The position numbers were made by a program, and so were the translations under genes. From Diploscapter coronatus (taxonomy: Eukaryota > Nematoda > Chromadorea > Rhabditida > Rhabditidae), in the NCBI GenBank assembly GCA_964036155.1, contig OZ038423.1, positions 27,357,249-27,421,248 of the forward strand: 64,000 bases of DNA, written 5' to 3'. Below the pieces are notes generated by a model. The model searched no databases. It worked only from the letters and a program-made list of their open reading frames with translations, and had not been told where the DNA came from. Of the stretch, positions 1-12,700 are shown piece after piece. Positions within the stretch are counted from its first letter, which is position 1, and each line of letters begins with the position of its first letter.

Positions 1-3000
1 GGGGAGTACATCGTGTACACCGCGATGGCGCTCAGAAACAAGGACTTCGGACAGGTAACCAGGAAAGATAATTAGCAACGGATAATTAGTCAACTTCAAA
101 GATATTATGATTTTTCTTCGAATTTTGTTGGCTAACTCAGGATTACATGAAATAAGTGATTTTCATTTTTCAAGTCAACTTTGACGATTTATTGAAAAAC
201 CCTTTTCAGGCCCTGGAGTTTGTGTGGGCAACGGACCCGAATATGTTCGCAGTGCGCGAGTCAGCCACCAACATCAAGATCAAGAAGAACTTCAAGGAGT
301 TCAAACAGATCCGCACCGATCAGGTCGTCGAGGGCATCGATGGAGGACCCCTGCTGGCTGCGAGGTGAAGAATTTTTCTTAAATTTCGAAGAAAAGCTCT
401 GAGAATTGAAAATAGAAAAGATTCTATACTTGTTTATTTGAGACACGAAATATCTTGAAACCTCGAAGTTTTTTTTTCTTATTTTTTAGGTTAGATGCAG
501 TACTAATGTGCCTATCAACTATTGAATTCAGTAGTACACTTTTATGATTTAAAAAAATATATATAACATAAACATTGAAGAAAAGTAATAAATTGAAATT
601 CCAGATCGACCAACAGCCTGTGTTTCTACGACTGGGAAACCGGGTCGCTCGTTCGGAGAATCGAAATCGGCGCGAAGCACATCTTCTGGGCCGATTCGGG
701 CGAAATGGTGGCCATCTGTGGAGAGGAGTCCTTCTACATTCTCAAGTACAACGCGGATGCCGTCACTAATGCAACCACCGAGGAAATCACCGAAGACGGA
801 ATCGAGGAGGCCTTCGAGGTTATCGGTGAGGGATTTTATTTCTGAGAAAAAACTTGGAAGGAAAGATAATTATTAGTTGAAATAGAAATGAAAACAAGTA
901 TCCTCTTTCTTTGAAATTATTATGGCAAACATAATCTATGAGAAAAAGTTAGATATTTTCTTGCTAAAATTCGAAGATATCCTTTTTAATAGACTATTTT
1001 TCAGGAGAGCAAGGCGACGCAGTGAAAACGGCGTTCTGGATCGGCGACTGTTTCGTCTTCACGACGGCCCTGAACAGACTCAACTATTACGTCGGTGGCG
1101 AGATCGTAACCATCGCTCATTTGGATAGGCCGCTTTATTTGGTAATTCATTTTTTCAAGGAAGCATTGAAATTGTAGTTTAAAGTGGAAAATCATGAAAC
1201 CTTTTCATGGAATTCCCTAACTTGGTCTTTTCAAGAAAGAATGAATGGTTATTTTATTTTGGCTCGAAAAAGACTTATTTGTCCCTTCAACAAGAAACTT
1301 TCAAATAAGATTTGAATGAGACAAATTAAGCTACTTCTGATGCAAAATAAAAATGAAGAAAATCGATATTCAAGTGAGCGGAGTCTAATTTCTATTTTTG
1401 CAGCTGGGCTACATGCCGAATGAGAGTCGCATCTACGCGGTGGACAAGGACCTGAACGTGGTCAGTTACAAGCTGCTCATCTCCGTCCTCGAGTATCAGA
1501 CCGCCGTCATGAGGAGAGACTTCGACACTGCTGATAAGGTAATTCGAAAACCTTTTCTAAATTTTGTCTCACTCGATTCTTTCACTGTTCACTCTTCCCT
1601 CATGCTATTCTTCACAATATTGAAAATATATAACGACTCCTAATCTATGATAATTTTTCAGGTTCTTCAAACCGTGCCCAAGGAGCAGAGAACCCGAGTG
1701 GCGCACTTCCTCGAGAAACAGGGCTTCAAGCGACAGGCTCTCGCCGTCAGTCAGGACCCTGACCACAAATTCGACTTGGCCCTTTCCCTCGGAGACCTGA
1801 AAATCGCCTACGAGTTGGCTCAGCAGTCGGACAGCGAGGAAAAATGGCGCCTCCTGAGTCAGGCAGCGACTCTCAAGTCCGAACTGATGTTGGCGGGCGA
1901 GTGTCTGGGCCGAGCCAAGGACTTCGGCGGTCTGCTAATGTTGGCCACCTGCTCCGGATCGGCTCCGCTCATGAACAAGGTGAAGATTTAAAAACACTTT
2001 AAGATGTTTCTGCTTCGCCAATACGATATATCAATGAGTTCAAAAAGTGCAATTCTATGTGTTTCTAAACATATTTTACGCACTACTGAGAACCTATCAA
2101 TCAAACCAAAAAGTTCGAAATATGCCATTTTCTGAAACTTATCCAATCCAATGTTTGAGTTTCTAAATATTTGACTTTGAGTTGGCGGATGAAACGTCGG
2201 CGAGCGGCCAGAACAACATCGCGTTCATCTCGAACCTTCTGCTGGGCGATGTCGAGGCCTGTCTGGAGATCCTTATCAAGTAAGGAGGATTTTGTTAATT
2301 TCTAAGTCCTCGATTAAAAAAGTCATTTCCATCTTGGAAATTTTTCTTGAAATAATATTCTTTTGGAGAAGAAGAATGTATTTTTTCGCGAGAAGATAGC
2401 ATTTTCAACGAATTTAATTTTAGTACGGACCGCCTCCCGGAAGCCGCATTCTTCGCCAGAACGCACTGCCCATCGCAAGTGCCCCGAGTCACTGCACTCT
2501 GGAGAGAAAGAGCTGCATCTTCGGGATCCAGTCTTTCAGCCAAGGTAATTAAAATGAGCGATAACTATTCTCAATTGCCATTTTTACGTTAATTGATCAA
2601 CTAATTCTTTTCAGAGACTCGGCGATGCGATCGCGGACCCGGTGAAGTACGAGAACCTGTTTCCGAGCTACAAGGAATCCCTCGTCACCGAGGCCTACGC
2701 CAAACAACTCGCAAAGTTGCCTCTGCCTGCCACGACCAAAGTGCCTTCCAATGCAAATAGGGATATTCAGGTACTTGATTTTTTTCCTAGAAAAGAATAT
2801 ACTAAACCTTTTTTTTTTATAAAGTCTATTTGTAATAGTTTTTACATCAATATCAGATCAGATTATTGGCAGTTGGAAAAGATTATTTGACTATTTAATG
2901 TTTTGAAACCTATTCAAAATAATTTCTTGTAGCAGCAAATTTTTAAATTATACCAGTTTTAGACTAATTTCATTTTAAAAAATCTATATCAAAATAGCAA

Positions 3001-5457
3001 ACTTATAAAAATTAACAAAATTATTTTGATGTTTTGAAACCTATTCAAAACAATATTGTTGAACATTTACTATCTTTTGTTAACAAATACAAGCGAAATT
3101 TTAAAGAAGGTTAAATTTTTTGAGTTCATTTCTTCTCGAGAAAAATTGCAATTTTAAAAATTTGAACCTTAAAATTTTGCAGAAAGAATTCGAAGAGGCG
3201 GTTGGAGCCGGTGCGGTGACTGTTCACGATGATGGAAGGGTGTCACTTAACAATGCGCCCAGGTACAGTTCGTAGATAATCTATTCCTAGGCTTAAAATA
3301 TTAGAAATCAATTGCTTTTAAGCATAAATTATACTTTAAGCTAAGGATTTGTATTTTCCAGAGGCGGTGCACCATTGCGCCAATCGGTTGCACCAACTGC
3401 GCCACAGCCAGTACCCACTCCTGAAATCCACATCCCCACCAATGAGGTCTATAGTCAGGTTCGAGCGATGATTTTTTTTTAATATTCTTACAAGAACGTC
3501 GCAAGTAATAGGTAATATTATGATTTTCCAAATTCATGATTATTAGATATCTCTGAAACATAGAAATGGATTGCAAACTGAAACATCAAATTATCTTTTT
3601 AGAATTAATCTCGCGAAGGCATGACAAGCATTGCGAGTCCGAAATTTATTATTATTAGAAGTTTTTGAAACTTAGAAATTAATTTAAACTCACCGAAAGA
3701 GAATGATCTTTTATATTGATTAAAAACAACATATTTGAACATCGCCATTTTAAAATTTTTGATTATGAAATGCTTCGAAATCTGAAACCTATAAAATATA
3801 TTATTTTTCAGGCTCAAACCAAGCCACTCGCGGCGTCGCCCCAGACTTCTGGTTCGTCCGCCCACAAAGCGGCGATGAGTCCGCTCTCCACACAAGCGGA
3901 CACCAAGACTGCCACTACGACTTCCGCTTCGGAAGGTTGGGCAATTTTTCTAAAAAATTATTCTTTTCAAACTTGAAGAAAATGTTCGAAAGGACCATAT
4001 AAGATAATTTCCTTATTGCAGAAGAATCACGTATGCTAATTTTTATGAATAAAATAAAATTCTCAAGTTTTCTTCAACTTTCCAATTTCAAGAAACTTGA
4101 ATCTCACAAAAAAGCTGAGATCTTCGAAGGAAAAACGATATTTATTAATGTTTTTACAGAAATGTTCTCGACGGTCTCACAGCAGTCGTCGCTGGGCGTG
4201 ACGGGCGGCAAGTCGTCGAGCAAAGCCTCCACCAAATCGGAAGAGCCTGAAGAGGACAAAGACGACGAGGAAGAGGACCTATTCGACGATGCCGATGAGG
4301 ATGTGAGCTCTAAAGATGTTAATTTTAAGAAATTATGAATGAAAATCTTTACATTTTGGAATAAAATGTATGTTTGAAAATTATTACGTAGAGAAGAAAG
4401 AAATGAGAGACTTTGACCAGTTAGTTTTTTTTTCCAGAAATAGTTTATTTAGTTTGTTAGGTTTCAAAAGATCGACTTATCTAAAACAAAATTATTCTTT
4501 GCATTGATTTAGAAGTTGAACTATTTCTTTCGAAAAAATCAAAGTTGAAGAGAATAGGTTTCAAAGAGATGTCTTATTTAAAATATAGTAATAAGTGTAT
4601 TTGTCGATGAACTATTTCTAGATAAAGGTAAAAACACATCTAATTTTTAGAACGAGGACGGCTGGGGCCACGGCGGTGGATCATCGAACGAACAGCCTAC
4701 TGCGGGAGCGGGCGGAGCGGCCCCAGATATCGTCACCGGCCGCAGACCCGACGTGCTGCCTCAGAGAAACGAGACCAGGTACTATCTTCAGAAGCATATC
4801 GCACGCGTACTGCAAATCTTGCTCTCCTAGAAATATGCCCTAGTGCTAAATGTTGTGTCCTTTTTTCTTCCACTATGAGAAGATGAAGGTGAAGGTGAAG
4901 GGGAGAGGAGAGGAGAGAACACTAACATTTAGCATTAGAGCATGATGTTTATAGGTTGGCGAGATTTGCTGAGCGAACGTGTGATGCCTTAAAGTTAATT
5001 TTGTGCTAAATTTGTAGAAGAATTAGCATCTTAATCAATAGCTGAGGGTGGTTAAAACTCAAGACAAGTATTTTCAGAGCGCCTGACCTCGTCCAGCCTC
5101 CTCAACAACAACAGGCAAACAGACCGCCTGAGGTTGGTCGGAATTTAGAAATTTACAACTCGTTTTTAATCATGGTTTTTTGTAATTCGGAAATAACATT
5201 GCCTATAAGTTTGCTGAGGCCCACTTGTCTTTACTTTGGTATCTTATAAAACTGGCCTCGGAGAATTGCAAAGCGATGAAATTGTACATATTTGTGAAAC
5301 TTCTCAGGCTTAGAAAAATATATCTTAAAAGGTTTCAATTTTGCAGGTAGTGGCAGACACGGTGCAGTGGTCGGACGACGATTTCGGCGACGCGAATTCG
5401 GGCGCAGACGGTAACGACATCAACCTGGACGACCTCAACCTCGACGACGAGGATTGA
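1..5457 (+). CDS. COPB2: Coatomer subunit beta' (COPB2), 5'-truncated by window edge
   Basis: Beta' subunit of the COPI coat, which drives Golgi-to-ER and intra-Golgi vesicle traffic. The window opens inside the gene: the first exon (1-54) reads GEYIVYTAMALRNKDFGQ, so the N-terminal WD40 repeats lie upstream. Exons seen: 1-54, 210-364, 605-825, 1005-1141, 1404-1538, 1662-1979, 2182-2279, 2424-2544, 2615-2770, 3183-3262, 3362-3458, 3812-3935, 4160-4302, 4651-4778, 5078-5132, 5347-5457; together 710 codons plus stop. Family signatures include NYYVGGEIVTIAHLDR, SVLEYQTAVMRRDF and KEQRTRVAHFLEKQGF (coatomer WD-associated solenoid). The C-terminal third is low-complexity, rich in Ala/Thr/Gln/Pro, and ends in an acidic Asp/Asn/Leu tail as in other COPB2 proteins. 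A perfect splice acceptor at 4021 could add a 9-nt microexon (4022-4030). The exon at 2182 uses a TTTGAG acceptor. Identity is secure; exon ends in the low-complexity region are slightly less so. Confidence 0.95.
4836..4943. repeat. Small imperfect inverted repeat in a COPB2 intron
   Basis: The left arm around 4841-4861 (TAGTGCTAAATGTTGTGTCC) is the imperfect reverse complement of the right arm around 4918-4940 (ACACTAACATTTAGCATTA). A purine-rich GAAGGTGAAGG/GGAGAGGAG segment sits between them. It looks like a short fold-back or MITE remnant. No target-site duplication was recognised. Confidence 0.45.
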
Positions 5458-5682
5458 CTCGTGGTCGATCGCTCCGCCCACTAACCCATAAATCGACAAG
5501 CCACGTCCTTTTCCATCCTGTTCTGCAAAGTGAGGGCACACGTTAAACCCCACTCATTTGCAATATTAATTCAATTCAACACAAAATTTGAGATATCGAG
5601 TGAGGCAAGAAAATGAGTGAAGTTTACAGTAATCCGCAAAATTTCGGACACACTTTTACCCCCTTTTCTTGACCACTTCCAC

Positions 5683-5688
5683 AATAAA
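5683..5688 (+). terminator. Poly(A) signal AATAAA of the COPB2 gene
   Basis: A canonical AATAAA lies about 226 nt after the COPB2 stop codon, followed by a T-rich stretch. It is the first canonical hexamer noticed downstream and gives a 3' UTR of ordinary size. Confidence 0.6.
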
Positions 5689-5689
5689 A

Positions 5690-8600
5690 GTTTGCCTTCT
5701 TTCTCCTTCTATCTTTCCCTCTATTTTTGAATTTTTGAAAAATGTATGGATTTCATGCATCTTCTTTTGATTTTTTGAGTGGAGCGATCGAGTTTTATTT
5801 ACTCGCAAAGAAAATTGGATTTGCCTATCATTTTTGGAAAAGGCAATTTTTTAATTTGAAAAACGCATTTTCCAAATTTTCGATAGACTGGTGTCGGTCT
5901 ATTTCTTTTTCTTCATTATTTCATTTTTTTCTCTTCGGATTCCAAACTTGTGATGCAAATTTCGATGATTTTCATACCGCCTCTTTTCAATTTGAATATC
6001 ATCATTTCTTTTATATTTTATTTATTCGTCGTAATTTATGATAAGCTTTTTTGTTTGAAACATCTAGAGAAATTTTTGAGAACTGGTCTTAGGATAGGCT
6101 TGATTGCAAATTGCAAACATATGATTTACTGGAATGAGGGATTTAATTTTATTGATACACATTTTTAAGTGGTAAAGAATAAATTTTTATAAAAGTAGAA
6201 TTATTTGGGATTTGAAAATATTTTTAGCTAGTTTTGTACTAGTGTTGTTGTATCTCACGTGTTTGCACTTGCACAATGTTCAAAATTTCGAATAAAGATG
6301 GCTCTAAAAGGAGTTGGTCTGCGAACAGGAATGTGCAAATTGGGCGTTTGGCTTGATTTGCCCTGGACTGGACGAATTTGTGCATGAACTCTTCAAATAT
6401 CGTACAGTAAGCCAAGGATTTTTAAAAAGTAATAATGGGGAAATAGTAATTTTGAAAGATAAGGTCATCTTTCTGATAAAAACCCGCTTACTTTGCAAAA
6501 TTAATCTTTTTTCAAGAAAAGGAATTTAGCCACGCCCACTTTAAATAAATCACGCAGGATATGATGATTTATGAAAAATGGTTTGAGTTATAAAATTCAC
6601 CAAGATTTACGTATCGCAATTTTTATGAATCTATAAAAATTGCTCAATGACACCTTCTTCTGATTGTGAGCGTACTCTCGGCGACTAATCACTTCTTCAT
6701 AATCCCCCATCCCCTCGCGTCTTTCCTTTTGAGTCTTCCTAGATGTGGGCTGTGTCGTCATCGAGCATAAGGCAGATCCTCTTTAGAGCCGTCCTTCCCT
6801 ATTTATCCCACAGAGGGGATTTATTAGTTCTGAGATAACTCCAGTAAAAGCAAGATTATTGAGTGGTCATGGGCACCTTTTGAGTAATGCGAGTTTTCAT
6901 TATATATTTTAGAAATTATTCAATATCAATTTTCTGGACAATTTAAATTTTGAGATCATTTGGTCGTAATACTTTTTTAAAAATTTAAAAACCTAATTAC
7001 TTTTTCTTCGAGATCAAAGCACAAGAGTTACCTATCCAGAAAGATATTATAATGTCTTTTTATTGAAATGGGGATGGAATACTTTTCAATCTAAACGTTT
7101 CTCCCTTCCGTTTGTAACTAAAATCTTCGAGTTTCTGATTTTACTAAACTTGCAAAACCTACGAAATTCCCAAAAACTAGGAAATTAGTTTTAGTCATCC
7201 TTCTCTAGTTTTTGAGGGGAAAACTTTACGAGAGCGACGAACTTTACGTCAAACGGGTCGTCGTCTCTGATAAACTCGGGTTTATAGGAGATTTCCTTTC
7301 CTAACCGTTGAAAATCCGAAGATTTTGAAAATTCTTAATTCCAAAATACGGAAAATCTCAAAATGAACGTGCGTGTCTATTATTAATTTTACCCGAAAGG
7401 CGTTCGTTCGCGGCTATTTTTCGGCTGAAATTAAATTTTCCAATTTGCGTAGGAATTGATTTTCCTTCCAGAATTTTGAGGCAAAAACTTTAAAAAATCG
7501 AATTTCTATGAAAACTTATTTTTCTGGTCTTTTGAAGGGTGGAGTTTTTTGGTTTGCAAGTTTTTCGATCACTTCTCACCATTTTTAAAAATTTGTTTTT
7601 GCGAGGCTGCTCTTGCAAAGTGGGTTATGAGTTTTTCCTTACCTTTCATCAGGAAAAGCTCGATAAGGGCATTTCCCCGTCCCCTCTTCGTCGTTGTATA
7701 ATAAGGTTTTGATTGTGGTGCGGGTGACATTCGGATCGAGGCTAAAAATATCTGACGCGAAGAACGTGTATCGGGTTTTTTCAGATTTTTTAGTGCGCAA
7801 AATTTTCGTAAAGTTTTTTCCAGTAAATTTCTTTTTTTTATTTACAAGATTTTCCTAAATTTATCTCTTTGAACCCTATCCACTTGCGAGAATCGCTAAT
7901 TTTTCTTGGGTCAAAAGAACTTTGATTCTTGAATGAGCTCAAATTTAGAGGCCAAAAGGATTTTTAACATAATTTTTTTCGATTTGCCAAATTTGGATTT
8001 GAGATTTTTCTATCTTTATTTTTTATTTTGTAACATATTTTTTATCCTTTTCTTCGTACTATTTCTTATTCTGTTTCTTTCCTCCTCTCATTTTGTCCTA
8101 TTTCCTTCGAGCTTCTCTCTCGTTACGAAGTGTGTTGAATGAGTGGCTTCCTGACTTTGATTCCCCTCTCCTTATTCGAGCTGTTCCAGAAGCTGTTGAG
8201 TCTAGTTATTACTACCCATTCATAAAGCGAACCTTTCTTGTTTTTGCCTTTTTTGCTAGTTTTCTCGGAATTTTGCAAATTTTTAGCTTGAGTATTCAGT
8301 TTCCTGCATTTTCATTCACGATATGATGAAATTTGATTTCAGCATCGTGATAGATTTTCTTCAATCCGCCGGATATTTTTTAGATTTTCTATATTCTAAA
8401 TTCCATGACGATCCAGCATTTTCCTCTTAATTTAAATTAAAATACCTATCTTCTATTTAGAATAAACCTCGCAAAATCTGCATCATTTTTTCGGATGTTC
8501 GTCAGCCAAAAAATTTGATACGCCGACATTTATTTTCAACACTGCGAAAATCCTCATGTTTTTAGCCACTCTCGTCTTGCGAGACTGGTTGTGAATTATT

Positions 8601-9590
8601 CCTTAGGAGGGATGCGGCCGATGCTCTTTAGTTGTGGGGTACAGCGCTGCACAGCACTGCATTCATTTGGTCTATTCGCGGCTAAAATGGACATTTCTGA
8701 AATGACTAAAATGGCGCTTTGACGTGCATTTTTCCTAAAATTAGTATCCACACACGTGGTATTTTGGCTAATTTCCATGAGATTTTCCTATTTGTTTTGT
8801 GCAATTGATTTATACGAAGCATTTTCGGCTCACCGCCATAAAAATATCCATGTTTCACTTTTATGGAATAGTGATTTCATTCGGTTCGAAGTTTATTGCC
8901 TGGATACCGAAAAGTAGGTACTTCTAAATTCTATTTGGGTGCGGCGAGTTTTGAAGATCGCAAAGGATCTGCCCTATTTTGGCCTTTAACTCGGCAAAAA
9001 TGAATGAAAAACGCTAGGAAAGTGTCAGAAGATGATGCGCATTTGTGTGATGGGGAGACAGGACTTGCGTCGTCGTTTCGTGCGTTTTTCTGCATTTCTC
9101 CTGGGATTCAACAACGGTCGAAACGAATAGTCAATTTCCTATTTTCTCGAGCAGCTCAAAAATGGAGTGGGGCTTAGGAAGTTTTCATATTTTTAGACGA
9201 GACACAATAGAGTATTAGTTGGGATATGATAGCACTAAAAGAGACTTTTGTTGAAACTTTAGAGTTTAGAATTTGCAAATAAAATTTATCATTTAGTATT
9301 TCATTGATTCAAATTTCGGAAAAAAAACCATTATTGGGGTTCAAAAACCAACATTAGCTAATCGGTACCAGAACTACATATTTTTATAAATTAGACCTGC
9401 CTTTAACTGACGTGCTAACTTGTTGTAACTTCATCTTTTGTTTCAATAACTTGATGTTAATCTTTTTCCGTCTTTTATTTATCATTCTATTTCCTAATCG
9501 CATATCTTATTTGTTCGAAAAGCCTATTGTAATGATATTAGTTGACATTGTCTCTTGTTTTAGCGCAGATTACCTCTTACAAAAACTCTT
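5690..9590. other. Intergenic region, about 3.9 kb, no gene recognised
   Basis: AT-rich DNA with many T-runs and polypyrimidine tracts. Short open frames occur (for example 5742-6041, 7933-8326) but they lack codon bias, splice-phase partners or any recognisable motif, so I do not call genes. The far end probably holds the promoter of the adenylate-kinase-like gene: a TTTTCAG at 9592-9598 could be the 5' UTR or trans-splice acceptor 112 nt before its ATG. Confidence 0.5.
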
Positions 9591-9709
9591 ATTTTCAGTA
9601 TTAGAAAGTATTCCTTATGAGAGAAGGCAAGTAAATTACTCCTACTGTGGCTTGAAACTAAGACTATCAAAAATTTTCACGATCCAACCGACTGCGTCAT
9701 TCGTCACAC

Positions 9710-12700
9710 ATGGGATGTGCTCCTTCTGCGAATCCGACGTCGGAGAAGGTTATATTTTCTAAATTTATCGCTTTTTCCGAACTGAAATTTTAGGATCAGT
9801 TAGAAGAGCGGTTTCGACCACCGCCTCCAATTCCAGTATCTGTGGGAAGTGGGGTTAGGCATGGTCTTCATCACCCTGCCACAATTATTTTCATCTTTGG
9901 TAAGTCGATTAAAATTTGACAGAGTTTTCTTTCGGAAAATGAGATTACCCATTCATGAAACAATTTAATTCGGTATGAGTTGTAGTAGGAACGGATTTAG
10001 GTAATGGGTTTTGAGAGTTAGGTATATTCTAGACTACATTTGCTGATTTCTTTACTCTTTCATCGCCTTTTCTTGGAACGTGTAATCCGCGTAGTAAGTG
10101 CGAAGCCCTTCCGAATTCGCAATTCTTTTGATGACGTACATGCGAGTTTCATCACTCAACCCCCCAAAATATGGTCGCCATTTTACGGAATTTCCAATTT
10201 AAACTTGATAGCGTCGCTTCCGGTATATTTTGCTTTCAAAATTTGCGTAGACCTGAAAGTTATATTCAAAGTTAAAATAGAAGTCCATGGACCTGCACTC
10301 GCAATTTCACACAAATCTGCACCTGACTCTCATTTTTCTCGCTTCTTATCACTCTTTCACTTCAAAAACTCGCTCTTGAAGATCAATTATTCCAAAAGTT
10401 CTTCTAAGGAAGAGGGTCGCAACCTCTTCCGGACGATTTTCTAATATTCGATGTACTGCCACAGTGCTACAGTCATCTTTCTTTATGCTCCGTTTTTGCT
10501 AAATGATCATAGGAATGGAGACGAAATAGTGTGTAAATGGAGAGAGAAATAAAAAAACGAGAAAATTAAGTAGCAGGTGCAGGCTTGCAGGACTCTAGCT
10601 TTCCCAGAAACGTTTACCTTTTCGAGCTTATCTGCGCCCTCTCTTTTAAATCTAATTAGCTACACTCTAATTTTTGCATTAAGCGCTTGACCAGCAGTGG
10701 CAAAAGCATTCGAAATTGAAAGATTTAGAGGCTAGAAAAAATAAACGTTTCTGGGAAAGCTTCTAAAAACGGAGTATTTTAGGGAAACTTTGATAACTTT
10801 TCCTTCGAATAAACTTCTACCAAATCCATTCTCTAAAACTAATAAAGCCTAATGAATACTTGCCTGATACTAGCAAGTTAGGGCTTATCCTTACTTATCT
10901 TATAATTCTCGCATATAAAAAAGAGATTATGACGCGTAGCACATATTCTGCAGGGGCATATCATTCAAATTGTATAAATTAGTTGCCATATACTTAGATG
11001 ATAAACAAAATTTTAGGAGGACCCGGTTCCCAAAAAGGACTGATCATGCAAGAGCTAACTGAAACCTTTGACTTTCAACCAATCTCCGTAGAAGATATCG
11101 TATTTAATTACCTCCCCAAAAAGTTAGACAACTCAATAGAGAGTACGCCTGAAATTATCGATCATTTGAAGGTAGTTAACTTGAACTATTTGATTTAATG
11201 GTGCTGATTAAGCGAGACGGCGGTATTCTGACGATAGACTGGATATTAGCGGTGATTAGTTCGAAAATATCGGCTTCCATGCATCAACGATTTGTGATAG
11301 GTCAGTTTTCTTCGAAATGATTTAATGCTGATGAGGCTTCCACTTCCAATCTTCAAAATCTCGCCATCCACTTGAACTCAAATGAAACTAACTTTGACCT
11401 TCATCAGAATTATCTTAAGTTGAATAGGTTTACATTTCGAACATTACATCCCATTCTGACATTCAAGTAAAGTGCAGTAACTCGTTATTGCAAAGTGATG
11501 ATTTCAGACATTGTGCCTTCTGTAACGGCCATCATGAGATCCGACAATTACAAGCAGCGCGATCACGATCGAACTCTGGAAAGCTTTGAACATCGGGTAA
11601 AAGTCAACACGACTTTAGTTTCTATAAAGCTTGAAAATTTCAGCATCCAATAGCTTTCGCTCTAGAACTGCGGGTGTTGAACGAAGAAGAGCTGTTGAGG
11701 GAGACGACGGAGAGGAAAGAGCAGGAGAAAACTGGCGTCACCGATTCGGGAAACCTTCTGAAAGGGATGGACGAAGCTGATAAAGGACGACTGGAGGTAT
11801 TCGATTAGTTCGAAAAATGAGCTCCACTTTCGAAATACCGGCGATTGCAATTATCACTTGAGACACATGAAGTTTCAAGAAATTAAAACAACACCTTAAG
11901 ACTATACTTCGAATCTTCAATGGAGACTGTTATGACGGGCAATAAAGTTGAAGATTCAAAGCAGTCTACAGATTTTGTGTTGTCTTAATCCAATTGTTCG
12001 CAAATGCGGATCAATTCCACAAGGCTACCGTATGTCTTACCTCTCACTCATACGGTGATCGACTAATGCGAAAGCGAGTTGCTTACTTCTAGACGATGTT
12101 TAACACCTCGTGGATCTTAATCCTCTCTGCATTCTGTACCCTCTCAGTATCTCATAATATCTCACTTGATGACGCAAATTATCGCATTTCTTTCGGGAAA
12201 GTGAAGCTCGAGTTTACAGCCTTGATAAATAAGACTTATTCGCTGAAAATTGTAGAGGCGCATGGACCAATCCCACCGGTGTCAAGAACCGTTTCTACGG
12301 TATTTTCAACGGACTAAACGAGTCATCACTCTGACTTTGCCAGGTAGTGGAATCATGAAGTTAGAAACGTTTCCTGGAAAAAAGCTTGAGCTGTGATTCT
12401 TATGACTTCACAAAGCCCTGAAAAAATGTCAATGTATCCTTTCAGGACCGGTAACTAACGCGATTAGTACCGTAAGTGAAATGCTCACTGATTTTGGTTT
12501 TAGTTCAAAAGGACGCCAACAACGAGTTATTGCTTTCGCGCAATGTAAGTCTATTCCTTACTCAAATATACTGTAGGTACTTTGCTCCTGAAATATCATC
12601 AAATCATTTAACTTTCCTATTTTAACTCAAGTTAAAATTGGCACCTGATTAGATTGGAATACACGGTGTGGCATTTGTGAAGAGTCGAGTTTCATGCGAA

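Noticed and set aside
9412..9762. 116-residue ORF reading into the first exon of the adenylate-kinase-like gene
   Set aside because: It is in another frame from the MGCAPSANPTSEK start; its hydrophobic Phe/Leu sequence is typical of AT-rich non-coding DNA and the gene's phases only work with the ATG at 9710.
10040..10444. 134-residue ORF
   Set aside because: Lies in an intron of the adenylate-kinase-like gene, without recognisable motif or splice partner.
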